Positions 1 through 8,395 of a stretch of DNA of 64,000 bases are shown here, in pieces. The notes beneath the pieces were generated by a model. It made no database searches, had not been told where the DNA came from, and worked only from the letters and a program-made list of their open reading frames with translations. Position numbers and translations under genes: made by a program. Numbering within the stretch: the first letter of the stretch is position 1; every line of letters begins with the position of its first letter. Source of the DNA: Acinetobacter kyonggiensis (GTDB lineage: Bacteria; Pseudomonadota; Gammaproteobacteria; Pseudomonadales; Moraxellaceae); the NCBI RefSeq assembly GCF_900107285.1, contig NZ_FNPK01000007.1, positions 124,001-188,000 of the forward strand, written 5' to 3'.

Positions 1-124
1 GTTTTCTAAACCAATGATAAAAATTTAAAAATTCGCTTTGAATGGTGGCAGCATGCGAAAACTCTTGCGCTAAAAAGTCAAGATGAGCATCTATTAATTG
101 CTCAATCATCGGGTGTTTCTGCAT
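1..124 (-). CDS. Partial hypothetical protein, N-terminal 41 codons
   Basis: An open frame runs on the minus strand from an ATG at 124 to the window edge without a stop. Its first residues read MQKHPMIEQLIDAHLDFLAQ, a second Met (codon 6) being an alternative start. It begins 14 bases after the stop codon of the secreted hydrolase upstream, which suggests that the two are co-transcribed. The visible part looks helical and soluble, with no signal peptide. I do not recognise the family, and most of the gene lies outside the window. Confidence 0.5.
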   Translation of the reverse strand, partial: MQKHPMIEQLIDAHLDFLAQEFSHAATIQSEFLNFYHWFRK

Positions 125-138
125 ACTGTCTCTGCAAG

Positions 139-1167
139 CTAATTTAAAGGAATGAGTTTATCAGCAAGTGGGTTTTTTAGCTTTTGGGTTTTTGCTAGAA
201 AGGGTAAATAGTGTAAAGCCACTTGTTGTTCTGCTTCTAAAATCGGCATATGACCGACATTGTTTAAAATCACAGGCGTTTCTGCACGCTTTAATAAAGA
301 CTGTAATTCACTTGCTGCTTCAACATTAATAATTTTATCTTGCTTGCCCCAGAGAATCAGTGTCGGTGCTTCAATGGTACGTGTCAGACGGGCAAAGGAC
401 TCAGGGGTGTAAATACGATTGAGTGTCACGATTTGATCAATCATTTTACGGGTTTGTGCAGATTGTGAAATCAACATTTTTTCTTGTGCTTTTTTAAAGT
501 AAAGCGGTAGTTCTGGTGGTGTTTGCATGACTTGACTGAGTACATCTTCTAAATCACCCGGTTTAGAAACAATCAAATTTTTTAAAAAATAAGGATCTTT
601 GGTATAGGCTGTATTGGCTTGTTTATAAATTCCTGCGCTATTGAGTAAAAACAAACTTTGAGTATCGAAGGGATACTGTGAGGCATAAATGGTTGCAATT
701 GATCCGCCCAGTGAGTGTCCTGCAATATTCAGTTTAGTTTCGATATTAATTGCTTCAACAAAACGACGTAAGCGTTCCGTGACATTGGGCACAGAGAGAT
801 CAAAATTATCTGCAACTTTGGTTTCGCCATTGCTGGGAAGGTCTGGAATAATCACATGATAATAAGGCGTTAAAAAATGTGCTACGCCATTCCAATTGTC
901 ACGATTTCCTGCCAAGCCATGAATGAGTAATACAGCAGGTTTATTGCTGGAACCACCTTCACTATAGCTCCAAGTAATGTCATCAATTTTTATAGTTTTA
1001 CTGCGTAAGCCTGCTGCATGACGTTCTTTGGCGAAATAATTCTGTAAAGAAAGCGGTGCATCGGTCACTTTATTGGTTGCTGCATATGAAAAATGAGGCA
1101 CACTGATTGCAAGTGCTAAACACATCGTGCTTAAGATGCGAGATAAAATCGAGTGTTGCTGTATCAT
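139..1167 (-). CDS. Secreted alpha/beta-fold hydrolase (lipase/esterase-like)
   Basis: The 342-residue product starts with a signal peptide of about 30 residues ending in FSYA, so it is probably exported. An alpha/beta hydrolase fold follows: the oxyanion segment LLIHGLAGNRDNW, the nucleophile elbow GHSLGGS, a late acid in ILWGKQDKI and the catalytic His in NNVGHMPILEA. Together these form a Ser-Asp-His triad. The substrate cannot be read from sequence; lipase, esterase and polyester depolymerase are all possible. It is divergent from the carbonic anhydrase gene across 316 bp and may be first in an operon with the partial gene on its left. Confidence 0.85.
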   Translation of the reverse strand: MIQQHSILSRILSTMCLALAISVPHFSYAATNKVTDAPLSLQNYFAKERHAAGLRSKTIKIDDITWSYSEGGSSNKPAVLLIHGLAGNRDNWNGVAHFLTPYYHVIIPDLPSNGETKVADNFDLSVPNVTERLRRFVEAINIETKLNIAGHSLGGSIATIYASQYPFDTQSLFLLNSAGIYKQANTAYTKDPYFLKNLIVSKPGDLEDVLSQVMQTPPELPLYFKKAQEKMLISQSAQTRKMIDQIVTLNRIYTPESFARLTRTIEAPTLILWGKQDKIINVEAASELQSLLKRAETPVILNNVGHMPILEAEQQVALHYLPFLAKTQKLKNPLADKLIPLN

Positions 1168-1483
1168 TGATCATTATCCTTAATGTGTTCATGACGATAA
1201 TATTTATAGAGGATATGATAAAAATAATCTAAATTTAGACTGCATTTTATTTTTCTAGAAATGTCTATAGCTTATTGTAAGTATTATTAAGAAAATGTCA
1301 CTGTATTGTTTGTTGAATTGGGTAGCTCGAAAGCTTAGAAGTGTGAACTAGATTTATTTTTTATGTGAAATAAATTTTTTTGTAACGTCATTATAAACTC
1401 GATAGCTATTCGTTTTTGCAAGTGACTTTCATTTTTACAGCGATTAAAATGTTCCAACTTCAAAATATTCTGGTGGGAAAGAA
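1168..1483. other. Divergent intergenic region
   Basis: This 316-bp AT-rich gap separates two divergent genes and must hold promoters for both. No ORF with a ribosome binding site is visible. The GGTGGGAAAG just before 1484 is a fair Shine-Dalgarno for the carbonic anhydrase gene. I see no strong -35/-10 pair and no structured RNA. Confidence 0.5.
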
Positions 1484-2098
1484 ATGCTAACAGCTCAAGA
1501 AGCTTTAGAACGTCTTAAAATTGGTAACGAACGTTTTGTATCTGGCGAGACGACCCATCATAAACAACTGAGCCATCAGGAACGTGCAGAAATGGCGGGA
1601 GACCAAAACCCGTTTGCTATTGTTTTAGGCTGCTCAGACTCGCGTGTTCCTGCTGAAATGGTCTTTGATCAGGGGCTGGGTGATTTATTTGTGATTCGTG
1701 TCGCAGGCAATGTGGTTGCACCTTCTCAGGTGGGTAGTGTTGAATTTGCTGCTGAACGTTATGATTGCGCAGTGGTTGTAGTTTTAGGTCACAGTCATTG
1801 TGGTGCTATTCAAGCCACGATTGATACATTGATGAATCCTGCCAGTCCACCATCACAAAACTTAATGTCCATTGTAAACCGCGTGCGCCCATCGGTTGAA
1901 ACCTTGTTGCAGACAGAATTGAAGGATGATTTGGCTAAACTATGCAAACATGCGGTACGATCAAATGTTTTTGCATCTGTGAATCAGTTGCGTCATGGTT
2001 CTGCTGTACTGGAAAACCTGATTGCTAAAGGTAAGTTAAAAGTGGTTGGTGCAGAGTATTCTTTAGAAACAGGTGAAGTATTGTTCTTTGATTTTTAA
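1484..2098 (+). CDS. can: Beta-class carbonic anhydrase
   Basis: The enzyme interconverts CO2 and bicarbonate in the cytoplasm, supplying bicarbonate to carboxylases and to carbamoyl phosphate synthetase. The 204 residues match the usual size of the bacterial beta class. Zinc ligands are visible as Cys50 and Asp52 in CSDSRVPAE and as His103 and Cys106 in GHSHCGAI; Arg54 completes the Asp-Arg dyad. The ATG at 1484 follows a good Shine-Dalgarno. It is a single gene, convergent with tesA. Its terminator is the left end of a MITE-like element. The symbol is by family; cynT would be an alternative name. Confidence 0.93.
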   Translation: MLTAQEALERLKIGNERFVSGETTHHKQLSHQERAEMAGDQNPFAIVLGCSDSRVPAEMVFDQGLGDLFVIRVAGNVVAPSQVGSVEFAAERYDCAVVVVLGHSHCGAIQATIDTLMNPASPPSQNLMSIVNRVRPSVETLLQTELKDDLAKLCKHAVRSNVFASVNQLRHGSAVLENLIAKGKLKVVGAEYSLETGEVLFFDF

Positions 2099-2132
2099 AA
2101 TCAAATAAATTTCAATGATTCATAAGAAAGTG

Positions 2133-2141
2133 TTTATAAAC
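2133..2141. repeat. Target-site duplication, left copy (element A)
   Basis: TTTATAAA at 2133-2140 recurs exactly at 2451-2458, directly outside the two ends of the MITE-like element. A ninth base differs (C at 2141, G at 2459). The right copy overlaps the last sense codon and stop codon of tesA, so the insertion landed at the very end of that gene and regenerated its stop. Confidence 0.65.
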
Positions 2142-2450
2142 CTAATGTCAGCCGGTTAAGAAATTGACCGGCTTTTTTATTTTAAATTCATGATGTTATT
2201 TGATACGCGGAAACGTCATCTGCAACTGTTCGAGGCAAGACTACTTTGAAAAAGTAAGGTTTCTGCGATTAATTGATCAATAAAAGGTATTTGACGAGTT
2301 TTGCTGATGACAAATGCCTTTGGTTACTTTGGGCTTATCCAAAGTAATAAATGAGCTCCAAGTATTTGATTTAACAAATATAAGACTCCGTCATGAATAA
2401 CTAAAAAGCTAAGGAGTTAGTTGTAAAATCTATTAACTGACTAGCATTAG
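2142..2450 (+). mobile_element. MITE-like element, copy A (309 bp)
   Basis: This non-coding element resembles 7922-8306 over its whole length, with indels. Its ends are imperfect inverted repeats: CTAATGTCAGCCGGTTAA at the left matches the reverse complement of the right end at 14 of 18 positions. An 8-base direct repeat flanks it. Shared internal blocks include AATTCATGATGTT, GGCAAGACTACTTTGAAAA, AAAGGTATTTGACGAGTTTT, GAGCTCCAA and ATAAGACTCCGTC. It has no transposase frame. From memory the ends recall IS4-type termini (TAATG...GTTAAG), so an IS4-family transposase may mobilise it. It separates the convergent genes can and tesA. Confidence 0.75.
2150..2178 (+). terminator. Rho-independent terminator inside MITE left end
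   Basis: AGCCGGT pairs with ACCGGCT around a loop of about 9 bases and is followed by six T. It lies about 50 bases after the carbonic anhydrase stop, within the left terminus of element A. The equivalent segment of element B also folds, with a different sequence. Confidence 0.75.
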
Positions 2451-2451
2451 T

Positions 2452-3081
2452 TTATAAAGCGCCTTTTATATAGGGATAAGCATTGTTCAGTAAAATGCTT
2501 TGCGCTTTTGCATTCGGGTGAACCAGATCGGATTGCATCAGGTTTTTATTGCCTGCAACGCCTGTTAAAAAGAAGGGCATCAATTTAACTTTGTATTGTT
2601 GGCTGACAATAGTGTAATTTTTTTCAAAAGCTTGACTATAAGCCGTGCCATAATTGGGTGGAATTTTCATGCCCAAAACAACCACCGTCGCTTTGGCTTG
2701 CTGACTTTGTTGAATTAAATTGGCAAGGTTCTTTTGAATCAAAAGTGGCGATTGACCACGTAAACCATCATTCCCACCCAATTCAATCACGACAATTTGT
2801 GGTTTATAGGTTTTCAATAATTTCGGCAAACGTGCTACAGCACCACTGCTGGTTTCACCACTCACACTGGCATTGACCACTTTATGTTTTTTCGGATACT
2901 GTTGGTCCAAACGCTTTTGTAATAAATAGACCCAACCTTGTTCTGCTTGCATGCCATATGCTGCGCTAATACTATCCCCCACAATCATAATGGTTTTAGC
3001 AGAAACCACGGCTGGAATAAGACACAGGCTGAACATCGCCAAGTAAGAAATTCCACGAATTTTTAAATTGCGATTTTGCAT
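2452..3081 (-). CDS. tesA: Periplasmic SGNH arylesterase / acyl-CoA thioesterase I (TesA-like)
   Basis: The product hydrolyses thioesters and esters in the periplasm. Its 209 residues start with a signal peptide ending VVSA. SGNH blocks follow in order: block I GDSISAAYG with Ser37, block II Gly in NASVSGETSSG, block III GGND (Asn104) and block V DLVHPN with Asp185 and His188. The size fits TesA. It diverges from the ybbA-type ABC gene, a conserved arrangement, but the two starts are only 11 bp apart. The last codons overlap the target duplication of a MITE-like element. Confidence 0.92.
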   Translation of the reverse strand: MQNRNLKIRGISYLAMFSLCLIPAVVSAKTIMIVGDSISAAYGMQAEQGWVYLLQKRLDQQYPKKHKVVNASVSGETSSGAVARLPKLLKTYKPQIVVIELGGNDGLRGQSPLLIQKNLANLIQQSQQAKATVVVLGMKIPPNYGTAYSQAFEKNYTIVSQQYKVKLMPFFLTGVAGNKNLMQSDLVHPNAKAQSILLNNAYPYIKGAL

Positions 3082-3092
3082 ATAGAGATATT

Positions 3093-3821
3093 ATGACCCA
3101 AGTTACTCACGATCATTGCATCATGCCACAAGTGATTATTTCTGCACAGCAACTGACACAAAAGATCAAAATTGCACAAAAAGAACTACGCATTTTTGAA
3201 AATTTAAATTTTGAAATTTATGCGGGTGAGCAAGTGGCAATTACGGGGCGTTCGGGTTCAGGAAAATCGACCTTGCTTGGAATTTTAGCCACGCTAGATC
3301 AAGCCAGTGCAGGAAAATTAACAGTTTGTGGAGAATCGATTGCTGAATTAAACGAAGAACAACGTGCTTTGGTGCGTTTAAAACATATTGGATTTGTTTT
3401 TCAATCTTTTCAACTGTTACCGCATTTAACTGCGGTTGAAAATGTGATGTTGCCACTGCGCTTACAAAAGAATTTTAATTTTGCAGCAGCTGAAAAAAAA
3501 GCCTTGGCGTTGCTGAAAAAAGTGGGTTTAGAACGACAAGCGACACAAACGCCCAAAGTCCTTTCCGGTGGTGAGCAGCAACGAGTTGCGATTGCGCGGG
3601 CTTTAATTAGTGATCCGCAAATTATTTTTGCCGATGAACCGACAGGTAATTTAGACACACAAACAGCCGAAGAGATTGAGCAATTATTATTTCAGCTAAA
3701 TCGTGAATTGGGGACAACCTTGGTTTTGGTGACGCATGATCCAAAACTGGCTGAACAATGCCAGCGTCATTTTGAATTGTTAGATGGCCATATAATTGAA
3801 CATCGTAACGGTGAGGACTGA
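3093..3821 (+). CDS. ybbA: ABC transporter ATP-binding protein, YbbA/LolD type
   Basis: This is the ATPase subunit of a MacB/Lol-type exporter that acts with the permease encoded next. In 242 residues it has Walker [10 protein letters not shown] (52-60), the Q-loop in [10 protein letters not shown], the signature [15 protein letters not shown] (157-171), Walker [11 protein letters not shown] and the His switch in LVTHD. The ATG at 3093 gives a 10-residue extension before a second Met at 3123; neither has a strong Shine-Dalgarno, so the start is unsure. Its stop lies one base before the permease start, so the two are translationally coupled. In other proteobacteria this pair also sits beside tesA. 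Confidence 0.92.
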   Translation: MTQVTHDHCIMPQVIISAQQLTQKIKIAQKELRIFENLNFEIYAGEQVAITGRSGSGKSTLLGILATLDQASAGKLTVCGESIAELNEEQRALVRLKHIGFVFQSFQLLPHLTAVENVMLPLRLQKNFNFAAAEKKALALLKKVGLERQATQTPKVLSGGEQQRVAIARALISDPQIIFADEPTGNLDTQTAEEIEQLLFQLNRELGTTLVLVTHDPKLAEQCQRHFELLDGHIIEHRNGED

Positions 3822-3822
3822 A

Positions 3823-6294
3823 ATGAACCCTCTATTTCAACCGTTACTCAAACAAAGTTTTAAAAGTAGCGGTGTTTACTTACTGATTATTGCGCTGGTT
3901 TTAGCCATTAGTGCGACCACAGCACTAAAATTTAGCAATGAACAAATTCAAAATGCTGTGGCACTACAAGCCGCAGAAATGTTAGCAGCGGATTTGGTTC
4001 TGAGTGACAATCAGCCATTGGAAAAAAAGTGGCAAGATCAAGCAAATCAATTCGCGTTACAACAATCTAAAGTCACCACATTTAGTTCAATGGCACATAC
4101 CCATGAGCAGTTTGTGATGGTGAATGTCAAAGCCATTGATGATGCCTTTCCGTTACGTGGAGACATTCGGGTTGTGCCAACAGCAGACAAAATTCAAGCA
4201 GGGCAGGTTTGGCTCAGCGCTCGTGCTCTGGATTTATTGCATGTCAAAGTCGGTGATACGGTCAATATTGCCGATGCAAGCTTCAAGGTCACGGCTCAAA
4301 TTGAACATGATTCCAATCAAGAATTGGGCTTTTCAGGTTTTTCCCCTACGGTGATTATTGCTCAAGCCGATGTTGCTCGAACCCATGCCATTCAAGTGGG
4401 CAGTCGGGTTGAATATCGTTTATTGATGGCGGGTACGGCAGGGCAAACCAAGCAATTTGAGCAAAATTTCAAATTGCAGCAAGGTCAAGGTGCAGGTGCT
4501 GAAACACCAAACGCAAATGAACAAAGCAGCCTTAGGTTACGCAATGCCAGCGAAGGCAATACTCGTTTAATGAAGCCGATTGCCAACTTAGATACCTTCT
4601 TACAACTGACCAATATTTTGACTATTTTATTGTGTGGTATTGCGATTGCCTTAACCAGTCAGCGCTATGTACAACAAAATCAGGACTATATTGCGCTCAT
4701 GCGTTGTATTGGTGCAACGAAGGCTCAGATTCTTAACGCATATTTAGCTTTATTGAGCGTGGTTTTAATGGTTGCAATGGCGATTGGCAGTTTGGCAGGA
4801 GTTTCACTCGGCTATGGCTTGCTACAACTGATGCTACAGTTGATTCCACATCTGCAGATTCAATTTTCTGTGTTGGATTTGTTGCTTGGGCCATTGCCTA
4901 TTGCAATGCTCACCAGCGCCGTAGTATTGCTTGGATTTATTGTGCCAAGTTTATGGCAACTGTTGAATACACCGCCTATTCGTGTGATTCGTCAGCAAGA
5001 AAAAACGGTGCAGTCGATGCTGTGGATGCTACTGATGGGCACGGCAAGTTTGGTGTTGTTTAGTATTGTACTGACTGAAAATATTGTGCTCACCACTTGG
5101 GTGATGGGGGCGATTATTTTATTGTGTACTGTGCTGTATATGCTCATTTGGGGCTGGCTGAAATTAATCAAAAGCTTAAAAATATCCATTTCAGCTTATG
5201 TACGTGCGCCTTATCAAACAGCATTTCAAATTACCGCTTTGGCACTGGGCCTAAGTCTAATTACCGTATTGGCGGTGCTGCGAACGGATTTGCTGGAGCG
5301 TTGGCAGCAACAATTACCTGAAGGCACGCCCAATCAATTTGTTTATGGTTTACCACCATTTGATATGCCTGTATTCAAAGCCCAGCTTGAACAACAGGGT
5401 TGGCAGAGTACACCATTATATCCCAATATCCGTGGGCGATTGGTGGCGAAAAATGATCAGCCCTTTGCAGAGCAATTGCTGAAAAGCAATAATTCTTTGC
5501 GTCGTGAATTAAACTTAACCCAAACCACAGAATATCCGACTGACAATAAAATAGTGCAGGGCAGTGCAGCATTAAAACAGGTCGGTGATGTGTCTGTTGA
5601 AGTCAAAACTGCAGAAGAACTGGGAATTAAGATCGGAGATCGGCTGACCTTTAGCTTGCCTGAAGGTTTGGTTCATGCCAAAGTCATTAATTTGCGTAGT
5701 GTGGAATGGGAAAGTTTTAGCCCCAATTTTTTCTTTATTTTTGCACCCAAAACCATGGATGAAAATGCAGGCAGTTATTTAGGCAGTTTTTATGTGCCAG
5801 AGCAGGATAAAAAGCAATTGGTTGCTGTGATTCAGCAATTTTCCAATACGGTTTTTATTGATGTCAGTTTGATCTTGGATGAAGTTAAACGCTTAGTAAA
5901 TGTATTAGTGCAAATTATTACCATTTTGGCGTTGTTGGTGAGTGTGTCAGGTATTTTGGTGCTCATTGCTTGCTTGAATTTATTGATGGATGAACGTAAA
6001 CGTGAAGTGGCCTTGCTACGTTCGTTTGGTAGTTCTAAACAAAAGCTAAAACAAATGATGAGTTTGGAGATTGGTTTTATTGGATTTGTGGCGGGTGTGG
6101 TTTCTTGTCTGTTTGCAGAAGTGATTAGTGCCATTGCGAGTTATAAAATGAATCTGGCAATTCAGGCACATGGGGAAATTTGGCTGATTTTACCGATTCT
6201 GATGACCTTACTGTGTGCCTTGATTGGACGTTATCGTTTAAGTTATCTTTGTGATATTCCACCTTTACAAAGTTTGCGAGAGATCAATCAATGA
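3823..6294 (+). CDS. ybbP: ABC transporter permease, YbbP type (FtsX/MacB fold)
   Basis: This large inner-membrane permease has about 823 residues, an N-terminal membrane helix, a long periplasmic domain and two FtsX-like blocks of membrane helices in tandem (near residues 260-440 and 690-820). I chose ATG 3823 because GGTGAGG sits at the right distance and the ybbA stop is adjacent; a longer frame from TTG 3796 would overlap ybbA. The conserved FtsX phrases RCIGATKAQIL and LRSFGSSKQKL mark the two halves. The substrate is unknown; in this family it is often a lipid or lipoprotein-like molecule. Confidence 0.9.
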   Translation: MNPLFQPLLKQSFKSSGVYLLIIALVLAISATTALKFSNEQIQNAVALQAAEMLAADLVLSDNQPLEKKWQDQANQFALQQSKVTTFSSMAHTHEQFVMVNVKAIDDAFPLRGDIRVVPTADKIQAGQVWLSARALDLLHVKVGDTVNIADASFKVTAQIEHDSNQELGFSGFSPTVIIAQADVARTHAIQVGSRVEYRLLMAGTAGQTKQFEQNFKLQQGQGAGAETPNANEQSSLRLRNASEGNTRLMKPIANLDTFLQLTNILTILLCGIAIALTSQRYVQQNQDYIALMRCIGATKAQILNAYLALLSVVLMVAMAIGSLAGVSLGYGLLQLMLQLIPHLQIQFSVLDLLLGPLPIAMLTSAVVLLGFIVPSLWQLLNTPPIRVIRQQEKTVQSMLWMLLMGTASLVLFSIVLTENIVLTTWVMGAIILLCTVLYMLIWGWLKLIKSLKISISAYVRAPYQTAFQITALALGLSLITVLAVLRTDLLERWQQQLPEGTPNQFVYGLPPFDMPVFKAQLEQQGWQSTPLYPNIRGRLVAKNDQPFAEQLLKSNNSLRRELNLTQTTEYPTDNKIVQGSAALKQVGDVSVEVKTAEELGIKIGDRLTFSLPEGLVHAKVINLRSVEWESFSPNFFFIFAPKTMDENAGSYLGSFYVPEQDKKQLVAVIQQFSNTVFIDVSLILDEVKRLVNVLVQIITILALLVSVSGILVLIACLNLLMDERKREVALLRSFGSSKQKLKQMMSLEIGFIGFVAGVVSCLFAEVISAIASYKMNLAIQAHGEIWLILPILMTLLCALIGRYRLSYLCDIPPLQSLREINQ

Positions 6295-6325
6295 TCTTTC
6301 ATCTGAAATAGGTGATTTATTTATG

Positions 6326-7138
6326 TTAAAAATGAAGTTGTGCGCGCATAGCGCTAAGAATTTGGCGCCAAATCGGTTCAAGGATTTGAACTTGTTGCAT
6401 GCAGTAATCATAAAATAAATAACAGGTCACTGCGCCCACAGCTAAGCCGATATAAACACCCAAATTCGGTTTATGTATCCGTTGTCCCATATACCAAATA
6501 ATTGCCAATACAGCGCCCATCAGCATACCGCCAATATGGGCTGCATTATTAATTCCGGGCATGGTGAAGCCAATCAATAAGTTAATCCCCATTACCATGA
6601 CCAAAGTTTTTTTATCTAAAATAAAGCGTTGCTTGGGTAAAACAGGAAATAAAGATAAAATCGTTAATGCGCCACCAATGCCCATGACTGCACCAGAAGC
6701 ACCCGCACTGACGGTTGGAAAAAGTTCAGGATTTTGGGTTTGAAGCAGTTCGAAGGTGTTTTGAATGTCGATGAAACCGCTGAGCAAGCTGCCCATAAGA
6801 CCTGCAAAAATATACAAACCTAAATAGTAAACCCGACCAAAAAGTTGCTCAGCGACACTGCCGAAAATATAGAGTGCCCACATGTTTAACATGAGATGAA
6901 TTAAGCCAAAATGAAAAAACATGCTGCTAAACAGGCGGGTGGGTTCCTCTAAAAAGGTTAAAGGTGCATAATCAGCGCCCCAATGAATAGCATCGACAAG
7001 ACTGGGACTGCTAATATTTACCCCTGTGAGCACTTGCCAGAGAAATAAACTGACATTAATGGCAATAAAAAGTGCAGTCAGCCACCAAAGGTGAACCTCG
7101 GGTTTACTTCGAATTGAGGGAGGTGAAAGTTCAGCCAT
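6326..7138 (-). CDS. Rhomboid-family intramembrane serine protease
   Basis: The 270-residue polytopic membrane protein has the rhomboid dyad: Ser148 in GASGAVMG and His201 in NAAHIGG. Also present are the oxyanion-side HFGLIHLMLNMWALY segment and a GxxxG-rich helix. It would cleave single-pass membrane proteins within the inner membrane; the natural substrate is not predictable. It is convergent with ybbP (31 bp) and divergent from mtgA (79 bp). ATG 7138 is the only good start. Confidence 0.93.
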   Translation of the reverse strand: MAELSPPSIRSKPEVHLWWLTALFIAINVSLFLWQVLTGVNISSPSLVDAIHWGADYAPLTFLEEPTRLFSSMFFHFGLIHLMLNMWALYIFGSVAEQLFGRVYYLGLYIFAGLMGSLLSGFIDIQNTFELLQTQNPELFPTVSAGASGAVMGIGGALTILSLFPVLPKQRFILDKKTLVMVMGINLLIGFTMPGINNAAHIGGMLMGAVLAIIWYMGQRIHKPNLGVYIGLAVGAVTCYLFYDYCMQQVQILEPIWRQILSAMRAQLHF

Positions 7139-7217
7139 GCTATTCTTTTATAATCTTTGCTATATTCAGCTTCAAGCTTAGCATGAAAAAATAGATATTT
7201 TGGAGTAACTCACTGAC

Positions 7218-7892
7218 ATGAAAGCTTTTATTGTTCGTAGTTTGTTAATACTTGTCAGTTTGGTACTTTTAGTACAACTTTGGATTTTTGCAAGTCTGGT
7301 TTGGTGGCGCAGCCATCCGGTAGAAACCACCATGATGATGCGGATAGATTATTGGTCTGAACCGTCTAAGCCAATCAAACATGAATGGCGTGATTATGAT
7401 CAAATCAGTGACTATTTGAAACATGCGGTGGTTGCAGCCGAAGATGGTAAATTTTTACAACACAATGGTTTCGATTGGGCCGGCATGCAATTTGCCTTAG
7501 AACGTAATAAAGATAAAGGTAAAGTGGTTGCAGGTGGTTCAACGATTTCACAGCAATTGGCAAAAAATCTATTTTTATATAATAAGCGTTCATTTCTGCG
7601 TAAAGGTCAAGAAGCAGTTGCCACGTGGATGATGGAGCGGGTCTGGTCAAAAGAACGGATTTTAGAAGTATATTTAAACTCAGTTGAGTTTGGTGAAAAT
7701 ATTTATGGTGTCGAAGCAGCAACACAGCATTATTTTGGTAAAAGTTCGAAAAATTTATCGCGTGAACAGGCTGCTTTCTTAGCTGCAATTTTACCGAATC
7801 CAAAATATTATCAAGACCATCGTGAAGATCGGAAATTAAAGTATCGTAAACGTATGATTCAAAAATATATGCGTTATAGCCATATTCCTTAA
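7218..7892 (+). CDS. mtgA: Monofunctional biosynthetic peptidoglycan transglycosylase
   Basis: The GT51 glycosyltransferase polymerises lipid II into glycan strands at the outer face of the inner membrane. It has one N-terminal membrane helix (residues 5-30) and then the five GT51 motifs, including [15 protein letters not shown] with the catalytic Glu, [15 protein letters not shown], and [19 protein letters not shown] with the second Glu. There is no transpeptidase domain, and 224 residues is the usual MtgA size. A GGAG ribosome site precedes ATG 7218. A MITE-like element has inserted just behind the stop, apparently into the gene's own terminator. Confidence 0.95.
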   Translation: MKAFIVRSLLILVSLVLLVQLWIFASLVWWRSHPVETTMMMRIDYWSEPSKPIKHEWRDYDQISDYLKHAVVAAEDGKFLQHNGFDWAGMQFALERNKDKGKVVAGGSTISQQLAKNLFLYNKRSFLRKGQEAVATWMMERVWSKERILEVYLNSVEFGENIYGVEAATQHYFGKSSKNLSREQAAFLAAILPNPKYYQDHREDRKLKYRKRMIQKYMRYSHIP

Positions 7893-7912
7893 TTCATGAT
7901 TGTAAAAAGCCC

Positions 7913-7921
7913 AAATTATTG
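7913..7921. repeat. Target-site duplication, left copy (element B)
   Basis: AAATTATTG at 7913-7921 recurs exactly at 8307-8315 on the other side of element B. Joining the flanks rebuilds AAAAAGC-c-CAA...TTG-a-GCTTTTTTT, a hairpin with a T-run, so the target was probably the native mtgA terminator loop. Confidence 0.75.
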
Positions 7922-8306
7922 TAATGTCAGTTAGTTAAGAGATTGATTGGCATTTTTTTAAATTCATGATGTTGTTCGATACACGTAAACGTCATCCGCA
8001 ACTTGAGCAATAAATAAAGCACGGCTTTATTTTGCAGCGCAAGGCAAGACTACTTTGAAAAGTAAGGTTTCTGCGATGAATTGATCAATAAAAGGTATTT
8101 GACGAGTTTTGCGGTGAGAATAGTTTTAAATAAATTATTTAAAACTATTCGCAATATACTTTTCTTACAAAGCGCTGCTTCTCATTTTGGCTAAACAAAA
8201 GAACAAACGAGCTCCAAAAATTTGATTTAAAGCGATAAGACTCCGTCGTGAATAACTAAAAAGTTAAGGCGTTCATTGTAAAATCCCTTAACTGATTCAG
8301 CATTAT
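7922..8306 (+). mobile_element. MITE-like element, copy B (385 bp)
   Basis: This is the second copy of the element at 2142-2450, in the same orientation and again directly downstream of a plus-strand gene. The ends TAATGTCAG...GTTAA and TTAACTGA...CATTA are inverted repeats, and a perfect 9-base target duplication surrounds the element. It is longer than copy A through extra internal segments, including a 33-bp palindrome (8118-8150). The left end forms a wobble-rich 10-bp hairpin followed by seven T (7925-7960). No coding frame was found. Confidence 0.75.
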
Positions 8307-8395
8307 AAATTATTGAGCTTTTTTTATGAAATTGTCACAATTTTGAAGCATACTTAAGTGAATACGAATTACTTTAAAATATGCATAGGTTAGGT

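Noticed and set aside
8381..8395. Longer start of polyphosphate kinase
   Set aside because: The ATG at 8396 has a TAGG at suitable distance and fits the family start better; the five extra residues are not needed.
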